Of a DNA stretch of 20,130 nt, positions 8,066 through 14,071 are shown in pieces (the first letter of the stretch is position 1; each line of letters opens with the position of its first letter). Location of the stretch: NCBI GenBank assembly GCA_036276235.1, contig DATBDZ010000004.1, positions 1 through 20,130 on the forward strand, read 5' to 3'. The notes beneath the pieces were generated by a model. It saw nothing but the letters and a program-made list of their open reading frames with translations. It searched no databases and had not been told where the DNA came from. A program made the position numbers and the translations under genes. Source of the stretch: JANWHF01 sp036276235 (GTDB lineage Bacteria > Planctomycetota > Phycisphaerae > Tepidisphaerales > Tepidisphaeraceae).

Positions 8066-8141
8066 CGTAGGGTGTGCTTTAGCACACGCGGTGGGTCACC
8101 CGCGCAACAAACGTTCCGCGTGCGCTAAAGCGCACCCTACG
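8066..8141. repeat. REP/BIME-like nested double hairpin with GTAG feet
   Basis: Two 26-base arms (8066-8091 and 8116-8141) are inverted copies differing at two positions. Each arm is itself a palindrome: GTGTGC-TTTA-GCACAC on the left and GTGCGC-TAAA-GCGCAC on the right. The outer edges are GTAG (8067-8070) and CTAC (8137-8140). A GTAG foot beside an imperfect palindrome, in inverted pairs, is the architecture of REP sequences grouped as BIMEs and mobilised by RAYT transposases. No such transposase lies in this window. Confidence 0.75.
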
Positions 8142-8154
8142 TAAGGCGTGCAGC

Positions 8155-8171
8155 ACTGCAAGAGTTGCAGT
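8155..8171. promoter_or_regulatory. perfect 7-base inverted repeat upstream of the ydhR-like gene
   Basis: ACTGCAA, GAG, TTGCAGT. It sits about 30 bases before the ATG at 8202, so it is either an operator or a short hairpin in the 5' leader. The sequence differs from the TAGAC palindrome, so a different regulator would be needed if it is an operator. Confidence 0.45.
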
Positions 8172-8201
8172 CAAAGCTAAATCCTCTCAAAGGAGCAGAA
8201 C

Positions 8202-8501
8202 ATGATCGGCGTATTTGTAACATTTAGTTTTGGAGATGATTTCAACGAGCAGGCGATGCGGAACATCGCCGAGGCAGCACGCCCAAAGTTTGTGGGCATG
8301 CCCGGATTACACTCCAAGGCTTTCACGGTTAATCCTCAAAAGCGCGAGGCCACCAATTTCTATATCTGGGACTCCGAGGAGGCCGCGAAAAGTTTTTTCA
8401 CCGAGGTCCTCCTGGAGCGCGTGACGGGTCTCTACGGCGTACGGCCGAGCGTCGATTTCGTGCAGATCGTGGGACTGGTAGAGGGAGCGGCCGCGAAGTG
8501 A
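8202..8501 (+). CDS. YdhR-like small monooxygenase-fold protein
   Basis: A 99-residue cytoplasmic protein of the dimeric alpha/beta-barrel (ferredoxin-like) type. It starts MIGVFVTFSFGDDF, has MPGLHSKAFTVN in the middle, FYIWDSEEAAKSFF, and ends GVRPSVDFVQIVGLVE. This order matches the YdhR/putative monooxygenase family (about 100 residues), related to antibiotic-biosynthesis monooxygenases. The catalytic activity of the family is poorly defined. AAGGAG lies eight bases before the ATG. Its divergent TetR neighbour and the operator-like palindrome suggest inducible expression. Confidence 0.78.
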   Translation: MIGVFVTFSFGDDFNEQAMRNIAEAARPKFVGMPGLHSKAFTVNPQKREATNFYIWDSEEAAKSFFTEVLLERVTGLYGVRPSVDFVQIVGLVEGAAAK

Positions 8502-8634
8502 GCCGGGGGGAGGATGCGGACATTCCATTGTTTGCCGGTAGTCGATTCCCATCCGCAATCCCCAAAGGTCCATCGACCCACTTCCGCCAGTTTTATGTCG
8601 CAAATCCTTCCCGTCGCGCATCATAGTCTTCGTT

Positions 8635-9198
8635 GTGACTCTTGAAGCGGTTGCCGGGCGACGGAGCAAGTCATTGGTCGAGCCTGATGAAGAGCTGGTT
8701 CAGCGTAGCCGGCGCGGCGACGTGCAGGCGTTTTCGTGCCTTGTCGAGCGCTACGAGCAGCCGGCCATGGTGGTCGCCAGATCCATTCTGCGTTCGTGGC
8801 ATGATGCTCGGGATGCGGTGCAGGATGCGTTTGTGGTTGCGTTCACGCAGTTGAAGCGGCTTTGGTCGCCGCACAAATTCGGCGCGTGGTTCATGCGGAT
8901 TGTTCGGCGGCAAGCGCTGTTGCACCTTCGCCGCCGAACTCGGCGCTCACGGCAGCTTGTTCCATTGCCGGCGGAATTGGTCAATGAACCTGCGATCAAC
9001 CAAACATCGTGCGGCGAGGCAGCGTTGCTCATCGCACGATTGCCCGAGCAGGAATGTGTCGTGGTTTCGCTGAGGCACATCAAGGAATTATCGGTGGGCG
9101 AGATCGCCGGAATTACGGGACGGCCGATCGGGACGGTGACCAAGCAGTTGTCCCGGGCCTATGCCCGGATGCGTCAATGGCTCGACGGTGCGAGGTAA
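8635..9198 (+). CDS. ECF-type RNA polymerase sigma factor
   Basis: A 187-residue sigma-70-family protein with only regions 2 and 4, the extracytoplasmic-function layout. Region 2 spans about residues 20-95 (DVQAFSCLVERYEQPA, DARDAVQDAFVVAF, FGAWFMRIVRRQAL). Region 4 spans about 128-183 (ARLPEQECVVVSLRHIKELS, then GEIAGITGRPIGTVTKQLSR, the helix-turn-helix). The chosen start is GTG at 8635. There is no strong ribosome site, so the start is uncertain by some codons. The next gene begins three bases after the stop. It should redirect RNA polymerase to a small regulon, perhaps including its own operon. Confidence 0.9.
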   Translation: MTLEAVAGRRSKSLVEPDEELVQRSRRGDVQAFSCLVERYEQPAMVVARSILRSWHDARDAVQDAFVVAFTQLKRLWSPHKFGAWFMRIVRRQALLHLRRRTRRSRQLVPLPAELVNEPAINQTSCGEAALLIARLPEQECVVVSLRHIKELSVGEIAGITGRPIGTVTKQLSRAYARMRQWLDGAR

Positions 9199-9201
9199 AT
9201 C

Positions 9202-9882
9202 ATGCCGAATCCGCATGGAGATACAGAGCGTTTCGACGAGATTTTTCGGCCCGTGCGCAACGAGCTGGAAGGCGTGGGTTCCATGCTTCCGCAAGTCGCC
9301 GAACGAATCGATGCGGTTTCGATGAAGCCTGCGTCGCGGCGGGTGGCCTGGTCGTTAGCCGCATGCTTGGCGATTTCGGCTGCTGGCGCCTTGTTCGGAT
9401 GGAGATTCTTCCACCCGTCGTCGCAACCATCGCGAGAACTCGCCGTGGCGAATGTGGAACAAGATCTCACGCTGAAAGTTGGCGACGACGAACTCTTCGA
9501 ACATTTCACGGCGATCCTCGATCACCGATTCGTTGTCGTCATCTGGAGCTATCGGGGAAATGGCATCACCGCCACACCGGCGAGTGCCGGTGAAATCCAA
9601 ACCGGCAGGTACCGACTTGCGACCCTCCACGAAGCCAGGCTGGCGGATGGACGAACTTTCGTCTGCTCGCTGCTCGTGCCTGACGACGATGCGAAGGTGA
9701 TTTTGGAGCCGCCGTCTATTTATGCCCGCTCGGCGGACCACGGCATCATCGCATGCAGTGTCTCCCCCAGGGCGGCGACGAGGGAGGAATTAGCCAATGC
9801 CATTCGCTCCGCCGGCGTGAATGGAAAAGAAGAAATCGGCGTTGAAGATATTCTCCGCAGAATTCGCGAACAAATTCATTAA
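9202..9882 (+). CDS. single-span membrane protein, candidate anti-sigma factor
   Basis: A 226-residue protein with a soluble N-terminus of about 47 residues, one membrane span at about 48-67 (AWSLAACLAISAAGALFGW) and an extracytoplasmic domain of about 155 residues. Its position three bases after an ECF sigma gene, with GAGG just before the ATG, is typical of anti-sigma factors. The N-terminal segment lacks a recognisable zinc-binding anti-sigma motif (no H-x-x-x-C-x-x-C). The outer domain has beta-rich segments such as HRFVVVIWSYRGNG. The role is inferred from topology and neighbourhood only. Confidence 0.65.
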   Translation: MPNPHGDTERFDEIFRPVRNELEGVGSMLPQVAERIDAVSMKPASRRVAWSLAACLAISAAGALFGWRFFHPSSQPSRELAVANVEQDLTLKVGDDELFEHFTAILDHRFVVVIWSYRGNGITATPASAGEIQTGRYRLATLHEARLADGRTFVCSLLVPDDDAKVILEPPSIYARSADHGIIACSVSPRAATREELANAIRSAGVNGKEEIGVEDILRRIREQIH

Positions 9883-9901
9883 TCAGGCCTGGAGGTCATC
9901 T

Positions 9902-10360
9902 ATGTTTCGTCACGCTATTCCTATGTTTGTCGTTCTGTTGCTTTCGGCTGCCCACGCGCAAGCCGCCGACAATCCCTCGTATGCCACCACCGCCCAGGCC
10001 ACAAAATCAGGAGATAAAATCACTGTGTCAATAAAGCTGGAGTACAAGGAGCAGGCAATCGTCCCAACATTCGGGCAGCAGGAGGTGACAACAACGCTCA
10101 CCAACCCGAAGGTCATGCTCCTTGAGGGGCAACAAGCGATGATTGCCATCGGCGACGTCAGAACAAAATCAACCGAGGCGCACCCTGAAACAAAACAGAC
10201 TGAAGTCGAATCAGGCTTTAAGATCGATGTCATCAGCATCAAAGGCCGCGACCAAATCCTGCTGGTGACGACGGTTATTCAGCACAAGGAGGTTGTGTGG
10301 GCCGACGCCACGACGGTCAAGGTGGTCAATGCTGGGGACCAAGCGGGCAATCCGAAATAA
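9902..10360 (+). CDS. secreted protein of unknown function
   Basis: A 152-residue protein with a clear signal peptide (MFRHAIPMFVVLLLSAAHAQAA, cleavage likely after AQA/AA). The mature part is beta-rich: DKITVSIKLEYKEQ, then GQQEVTTTLTNPKVMLLEGQ, then FKIDVISIKGRDQILLVTTV. I recognise no family. The start is ATG 9902 with TGGAGG seven bases upstream. A longer frame from 9821 overlaps the preceding gene and is unlikely. It lies 19 bases after the candidate anti-sigma gene, so it is probably the third gene of that operon and may be the sensed or regulated envelope component. Confidence 0.75.
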   Translation: MFRHAIPMFVVLLLSAAHAQAADNPSYATTAQATKSGDKITVSIKLEYKEQAIVPTFGQQEVTTTLTNPKVMLLEGQQAMIAIGDVRTKSTEAHPETKQTEVESGFKIDVISIKGRDQILLVTTVIQHKEVVWADATTVKVVNAGDQAGNPK

Positions 10361-10455
10361 TTCATGCCGGCCTTGGTGGCGTGGTCCGCAGTTGATCCGC
10401 CCCCGGCTGCGAAGGTCTTGGCTTATCAATCGTGCGGCGATAAATTTGCCGAACC

Positions 10456-11301
10456 ATGGGGATTAACGATCGAGATTATTATCGCGCGCCTTTGCCACGC
10501 GGCGGCTTTGCTCATTTCAGCGCCTGGTCGGTCACAACCTGGCTGATCGTGATGAACATCGCGATTTTCTTCGTGGATGCGGGACTTTTCCGTGCCTCGC
10601 ACCCGCCTCGAATCGATGAAGATGATGACCAACAGGTGGAGGATATCCGGCCTATTCGACCAAGATCGGTCACGGATGGCATGGGCCCGCTCGAGAAGTG
10701 GGGCTATTTTTCCGCCACGACCGCGCTTCGCAAAGGACAGGTCTGGCGATTTCTTACGTTTCAGTTTCTGCATTCTTCGCCGACGCATCTGCTGTGGAAC
10801 ATGCTTGCGATCTACCTTTTTGGACCGATCGTTGAAGGGCAATTTGGTTCGCGGAGGTTCACTGCGTTTTACCTTTTGTGTGGCCTGGCCGGCGCTTGCT
10901 GCTACTTGCTACTCTCAGTGACGCACGTATTGCCGATGCCGGCCGATGTGCCGATGGTGGGCGCATCGGCGGGCATTTTTGGCCTGCTCGTCGCCGCCGC
11001 GCTCATTGCGCCGGACGTGCAGATCTTCAATTACTTTTTCCCCGTGACCATCCAGATGTTGGCAATTTGCGGGATGCTGATGGCGTTGTATTCCGTCATC
11101 TCACTCGGCTACAACGCCGGCGGCCAGGCCGCCCACCTCGGCGGCGGAATCCTCGGTTTTGCCATCATGAAGAATCAGCATTGGCTTCACTTTTTCGAGC
11201 GCAATTCCAAGGGAAGGAATATGCAAGGTTCAGCACGGAGAACTTCAAGGCGCCGGCCGCGGTTACTTCAGAAGGATTGGAGCAAGGATTTTAATCGATA
11301 G
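10456..11301 (+). CDS. rhomboid-family intramembrane serine protease
   Basis: Rhomboids cleave substrates within or next to transmembrane helices. This 281-residue protein has the full active site: H106 and H111 with N115 in FLHSSPTHLLWNMLAIY, catalytic S171 in GASAGIFG, and catalytic H227 in AAHLGGGILG. Six core spans follow a first span at about 26-43. Between that span and the core lies an acidic loop of about 40 residues (DEDDDQQVED). The C-terminus is a basic cytoplasmic tail (ARRTSRRRPRLLQ). The start is ATG 10456, with no obvious ribosome site. The natural substrate cannot be inferred. The sigma operon upstream ends 95 bases away. Confidence 0.92.
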   Translation: MGINDRDYYRAPLPRGGFAHFSAWSVTTWLIVMNIAIFFVDAGLFRASHPPRIDEDDDQQVEDIRPIRPRSVTDGMGPLEKWGYFSATTALRKGQVWRFLTFQFLHSSPTHLLWNMLAIYLFGPIVEGQFGSRRFTAFYLLCGLAGACCYLLLSVTHVLPMPADVPMVGASAGIFGLLVAAALIAPDVQIFNYFFPVTIQMLAICGMLMALYSVISLGYNAGGQAAHLGGGILGFAIMKNQHWLHFFERNSKGRNMQGSARRTSRRRPRLLQKDWSKDFNR

Positions 11302-11363
11302 GCGCCTCGTCTTTCGGCGGCCTTTTCCTCGAAGGCGCGTCACGATCTAACCTTTTCGGTAGC

Positions 11364-11840
11364 ATGTTCACGCTTATGCATCACAACAGCTTGGGAGAAG
11401 TTGATGAAACGGACTGCGAGCCATTCGATGGCGTCGCGACTATTCGTTATGGCTCCCGAGATATCAAAGTCGGAATCAGCCGCGACGATCAGACTTTTGA
11501 CGCCGCACTGAAACTCGCCGCGGAAGTCGTCAATCACCTGGCGGAGCTTGACACGCAAGCTAGGGACGTAGCCGCCGGCAGGCTTCGAAAAATATACAAC
11601 GACGGCTGGAGCGAATATGATGAGGCACAAGAAGATGGTTCGCTGAAGCGAGTTTCGAATCCAAAGCTGTCTGCAGTAGAATTCAAGGCGAAGCTGTCAT
11701 TGAATGCGATCAATACCGCCGGCGATCGAGTGGTCGAATTCTTCTACGACGATGAAAACATGTTCTGGGGCCACACTGTCGTCGTTTGCTCGCTCCGTGG
11801 GACAGATTTCAGCGAAGCACGCGCGGAAACATTCGGTTGA
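11364..11840 (+). CDS. DUF2262-like protein
   Basis: A 158-residue soluble protein. The order of segments, TLMHHNSLGEVDE near the start, an alpha-helical FDAALKLAAEVVNHLAEL, FKAKLSLNAIN and FFYDDENMFWGHTVVVCSL near the end, fits the DUF2262 family. That family's role is unknown and it often occurs among immunity-like accessory genes. No signal peptide or membrane span. ATG at 11364 lacks a strong ribosome site. It opens a run of small accessory genes up to 14063. Confidence 0.68.
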   Translation: MFTLMHHNSLGEVDETDCEPFDGVATIRYGSRDIKVGISRDDQTFDAALKLAAEVVNHLAELDTQARDVAAGRLRKIYNDGWSEYDEAQEDGSLKRVSNPKLSAVEFKAKLSLNAINTAGDRVVEFFYDDENMFWGHTVVVCSLRGTDFSEARAETFG

Positions 11841-11946
11841 AGCACTCAAAGGTCTTGCGGATCACGCGCATCTACTACGACACCGGCTCGTTCGCCGATT
11901 TGGATGCAGTGGCGAAGCTCCGGCAATTATTTAGGGGCAATCCATC

Positions 11947-12337
11947 ATGCGATCAGTTTTTGTGTATCTTTGGAACGTTAAAGAAGATGCGGTGGCCGCG
12001 CTGCTCGATCGTGCGTTTCCGGCGCAAAGTCGGCCTTGTATCAGGGTGGCAGGTGAAGACGGGTCGCTATGTATCGATTTTATCACGAGGGTCCCATCGA
12101 AAGTGACGATTGGAACACTCGCTTTGTATCAAAAGGCGGCCGCCGGCGGTAAGCATCATCGTGGACATTTCGGGGCGCTGCGACGGATGGCCGGAAGTGC
12201 CGGCGCTTGTTGTTTGGCTGCTCGAGCATTTTTATGGGGTTGCCGAAGATTTGGCCGGCGTGGGACTGTGGACTCGGGGCGAGGTCAAAGAGGCCCACAT
12301 CATAGACGGCAGGAGATTGGGCGATCGGCGGAACTGA
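11947..12337 (+). pseudogene. small hypothetical protein gene broken by two one-base frameshifts
   Basis: Three consecutive frames join into one sensible protein of about 130 residues. The first, from ATG 11947 (AGGGGC ribosome site upstream), reads MRSVFVYLWNVKEDAVAALL up to GSLCIDF. Adding one T to the run at 12078-12081 continues as YHEGPIESDDWNTRFVSK. Adding one base between about 12131 and 12145 continues as PAVSIIVDISGRCDGWPEV and then WLLEHF, LWTRGEV and RRLGD before TGA 12335-12337. Both lesions are in a homopolymer or a GGCGGCCGCCGG run. Each frame on its own degenerates into arginine-rich sequence. No named family is recognised. Pseudogene or sequencing error cannot be decided here. 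Confidence 0.62.
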
Positions 12338-12367
12338 GCGTTATCGGCGGAGATTGAGGGAGTAACC

Positions 12368-12742
12368 ATGAAGGCGGAAGACACTGACCCACGGAAGCGG
12401 TGGCTGTCGATTTCGGACTGGTACGCGGAATTCGCAGCCACTCCTGGCTTTGAATTTCTGGCTCCGATGGTTGGTTTGACCGCTTGGATCGCTGACCAAT
12501 CGTTTGCTGCGCCATTGTTCCCTAACACTTCGCACGAATGGCTATGCGTTTCTCTGCACAAGGGATATAAACCTGACCTTCCCTTTTTTTCGTGTTGCGC
12601 TCGCGCCGACGGCAAGTTTGAGTGTGAATTTTGTGATAAGGCCGGACACGGTCAAGGCAAGCGTGTTGTACCCTTCGAGCAGTCGCGGGAAATCTTCACG
12701 GATTTTGTTGCGTTATTGCATAAAGCGAGTAGCGCTGCATGA
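12368..12742 (+). CDS. hypothetical protein, 124 residues
   Basis: A soluble protein beginning MKAEDTDPRKRWLSISDWY, with no signal peptide or membrane span. It is rich in aromatic residues and has five cysteines: one in WLCVSLH, an adjacent pair in SCCARAD, and two in FECEFCDK. They are not arranged as a clear zinc site. GAGGGAG lies about six bases before ATG 12368, a strong ribosome site that supports expression. It starts 30 bases after the frameshifted gene and may share its transcript. I do not recognise the family. Its setting among DUF2262-like and SUKH genes hints at an immunity-like role, which is inference only. Confidence 0.62.
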   Translation: MKAEDTDPRKRWLSISDWYAEFAATPGFEFLAPMVGLTAWIADQSFAAPLFPNTSHEWLCVSLHKGYKPDLPFFSCCARADGKFECEFCDKAGHGQGKRVVPFEQSREIFTDFVALLHKASSAA

Positions 12743-12877
12743 ACTGCGAAGTCTGCACAACCACGGTATTGAGCGCCGCCGCGCCACGGCCGCGGCGTCC
12801 CCGGCAGGCTTGTGGGCATCTTTCAGGGCAGCGAGGGCCTTATCGCGGGCTTGCTCAATGTCGTTGCGCAGCGGCAT
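12713..12877 (-). pseudogene. possible truncated gene remnant
   Basis: On the minus strand, ATG at 12877 opens a 54-codon frame. Its first 20 or so residues (MPLRNDIEQARDKALAALKD) look like a genuine helical N-terminus with GC-rich third positions. After that the sequence turns arginine/serine-rich and stops. It overlaps the 3' end of the gene ending at 12742 by 30 bases in antiparallel. It may be the 5' end of a gene cut off by a past rearrangement. Low confidence. Confidence 0.35.
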
Positions 12878-12908
12878 GGATGATCAATTCCGCGTGTAAC
12901 GCAGGGAT

Positions 12909-13151
12909 TCAGTTTGCGGCGTCAAGCAATCGTTGCACGCGGGCTACATCGGCGCCGCGGCCGAGATTAATGACGCTGATCGCAGGTTTTCCATCCAGAG
13001 AGATCGCGTCGGAGTCAACCCAAAAGGAAACCCTGTTATCTCGAAGAATGCCCTCGATCTCCGCAATCTGGTCCAACGGCACCATGATGTAAGCGCCGGC
13101 GCCACCCTCGGTACGGACCACCACTTTCTCTTTTGTTTCAGAATCGATCAT
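12909..13151 (-). CDS. small hypothetical protein, 80 residues
   Basis: Soluble, starts MIDSETKEKVVVRTEGGAGA, continues with YIMVPLDQIAEIEGIL and VSFWVDSDAISLDGKPAI, and ends NLGRGADVARVQRLLDAA. The alternating beta and helix pattern suggests one compact alpha/beta domain. I start at ATG 13151. A longer frame reaches 13196 but adds an unconserved basic leader. The ribosome site is weak. No family name is recognised and no function can be assigned. Confidence 0.6.
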   Translation of the reverse strand: MIDSETKEKVVVRTEGGAGAYIMVPLDQIAEIEGILRDNRVSFWVDSDAISLDGKPAISVINLGRGADVARVQRLLDAAN

Positions 13152-13334
13152 GCTGAACCACCGTTTCGCAATGAATCGTAGCGACTCACGCACCACAAGG
13201 TCAACGCTACACGTTCACGCGCTTGAACTGAACGATTCTTAAGCCGCGACTTTGCAATAGGGACGCGGAGACGCGAAAGCCACCGCACTTCATCGCTTGT
13301 CCTCAGATGATGTCGCTCTGATAAGATCCGGTGC

Positions 13335-14063
13335 GTGGCAGCTGACAACCAAAACTCATTAGACGTAAATGTGCTTCTTCGCGAATTGCCTGCAACTCGC
13401 ACAGGACGCTGGAATGCAATGAAGGCGTTTTTCAAAGGTTGGTTCGGCGAGGTCGGTCCAGCGGACGGCTGTTCCGAGCAAGCGATTCGCGATGTGGAAG
13501 TAGGGCTGGAACTGAAGCTGCCAGCGGCACTTCGGGAATGGTACGCCCTTGCCAGCATGCGCGCTGACGTCTGGTCACGCCAGGACTGGTTTCTGACGCC
13601 AGAAAAACTTCGGATAATGGATGAGGAGCTCGTGATTTATATCGAGAATCAGGCCGTCGTGCGCTGGGGCGTGCGGCTTGACGACCTTACGCATGATGAT
13701 CCGCCCGTCTACGTCACTGACCGGCACGATACCGAAACGGTGGAGGAATGTCCCGCTATCTCCATCTTCGCGCTTGCCCAGATGCTGCTGATTTCGAAAT
13801 TCTCCGGATCAAGGTTTTCAGCCAATGGCCAGGCGACTAAGAGCTCGCTGACAGCAATCGCCCGGAAGTATGAGAGGCTTGAGATACCGGATCTGAATTG
13901 GCCGAAGCGTCCGACTCGATTCTATGGCGGTCGGGATTTGGTGATCGAGACAAATGGGGAAGATTGGATCTGGGTCAGTGGCAGGCAATCCGCGACGTTT
14001 CGCGAGGCGCTTGATCTCATCGCAAGTACGGGCGTCACGTGGAATCACATCGCGGAAGAATAG
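13335..14063 (+). CDS. SMI1/KNR4 (SUKH) family protein
   Basis: A 242-residue soluble protein. The SUKH hallmarks are visible: LELKLPAALREWYALA at about 54-69, then a stretch leading to LVIYIENQAVVRWGVRLDD, and DPPVYVTD. SUKH domains are widely used as immunity proteins against polymorphic and contact-dependent toxins, and also occur as stand-alone regulators. No toxin gene is adjacent. The start is GTG 13335, and the exact start is uncertain because no ribosome site is clear. It converges on the pentapeptide-repeat gene with eight bases between the stops. Confidence 0.85.
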   Translation: MAADNQNSLDVNVLLRELPATRTGRWNAMKAFFKGWFGEVGPADGCSEQAIRDVEVGLELKLPAALREWYALASMRADVWSRQDWFLTPEKLRIMDEELVIYIENQAVVRWGVRLDDLTHDDPPVYVTDRHDTETVEECPAISIFALAQMLLISKFSGSRFSANGQATKSSLTAIARKYERLEIPDLNWPKRPTRFYGGRDLVIETNGEDWIWVSGRQSATFREALDLIASTGVTWNHIAEE

Positions 14064-14071
14064 CGCGGAGG

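Larger units (their letters stand above)
7893..8201. other. divergent regulatory region between tetR-like and ydhR-like genes
   Basis: About 309 bases without a gene. In order it holds a possible TAGACC half-site (7975-7980), the palindrome at 7997-8011, a double hairpin at 8066-8141 and a perfect 7-base inverted repeat at 8155-8171. I could not assign promoter boxes with confidence. Confidence 0.6.

Noticed and set aside
11302..11363. Rho-independent terminator after the rhomboid gene
   Set aside because: GCGCCT...AGGCGC segments can pair imperfectly, but the loop is long and no T-run follows the stem.
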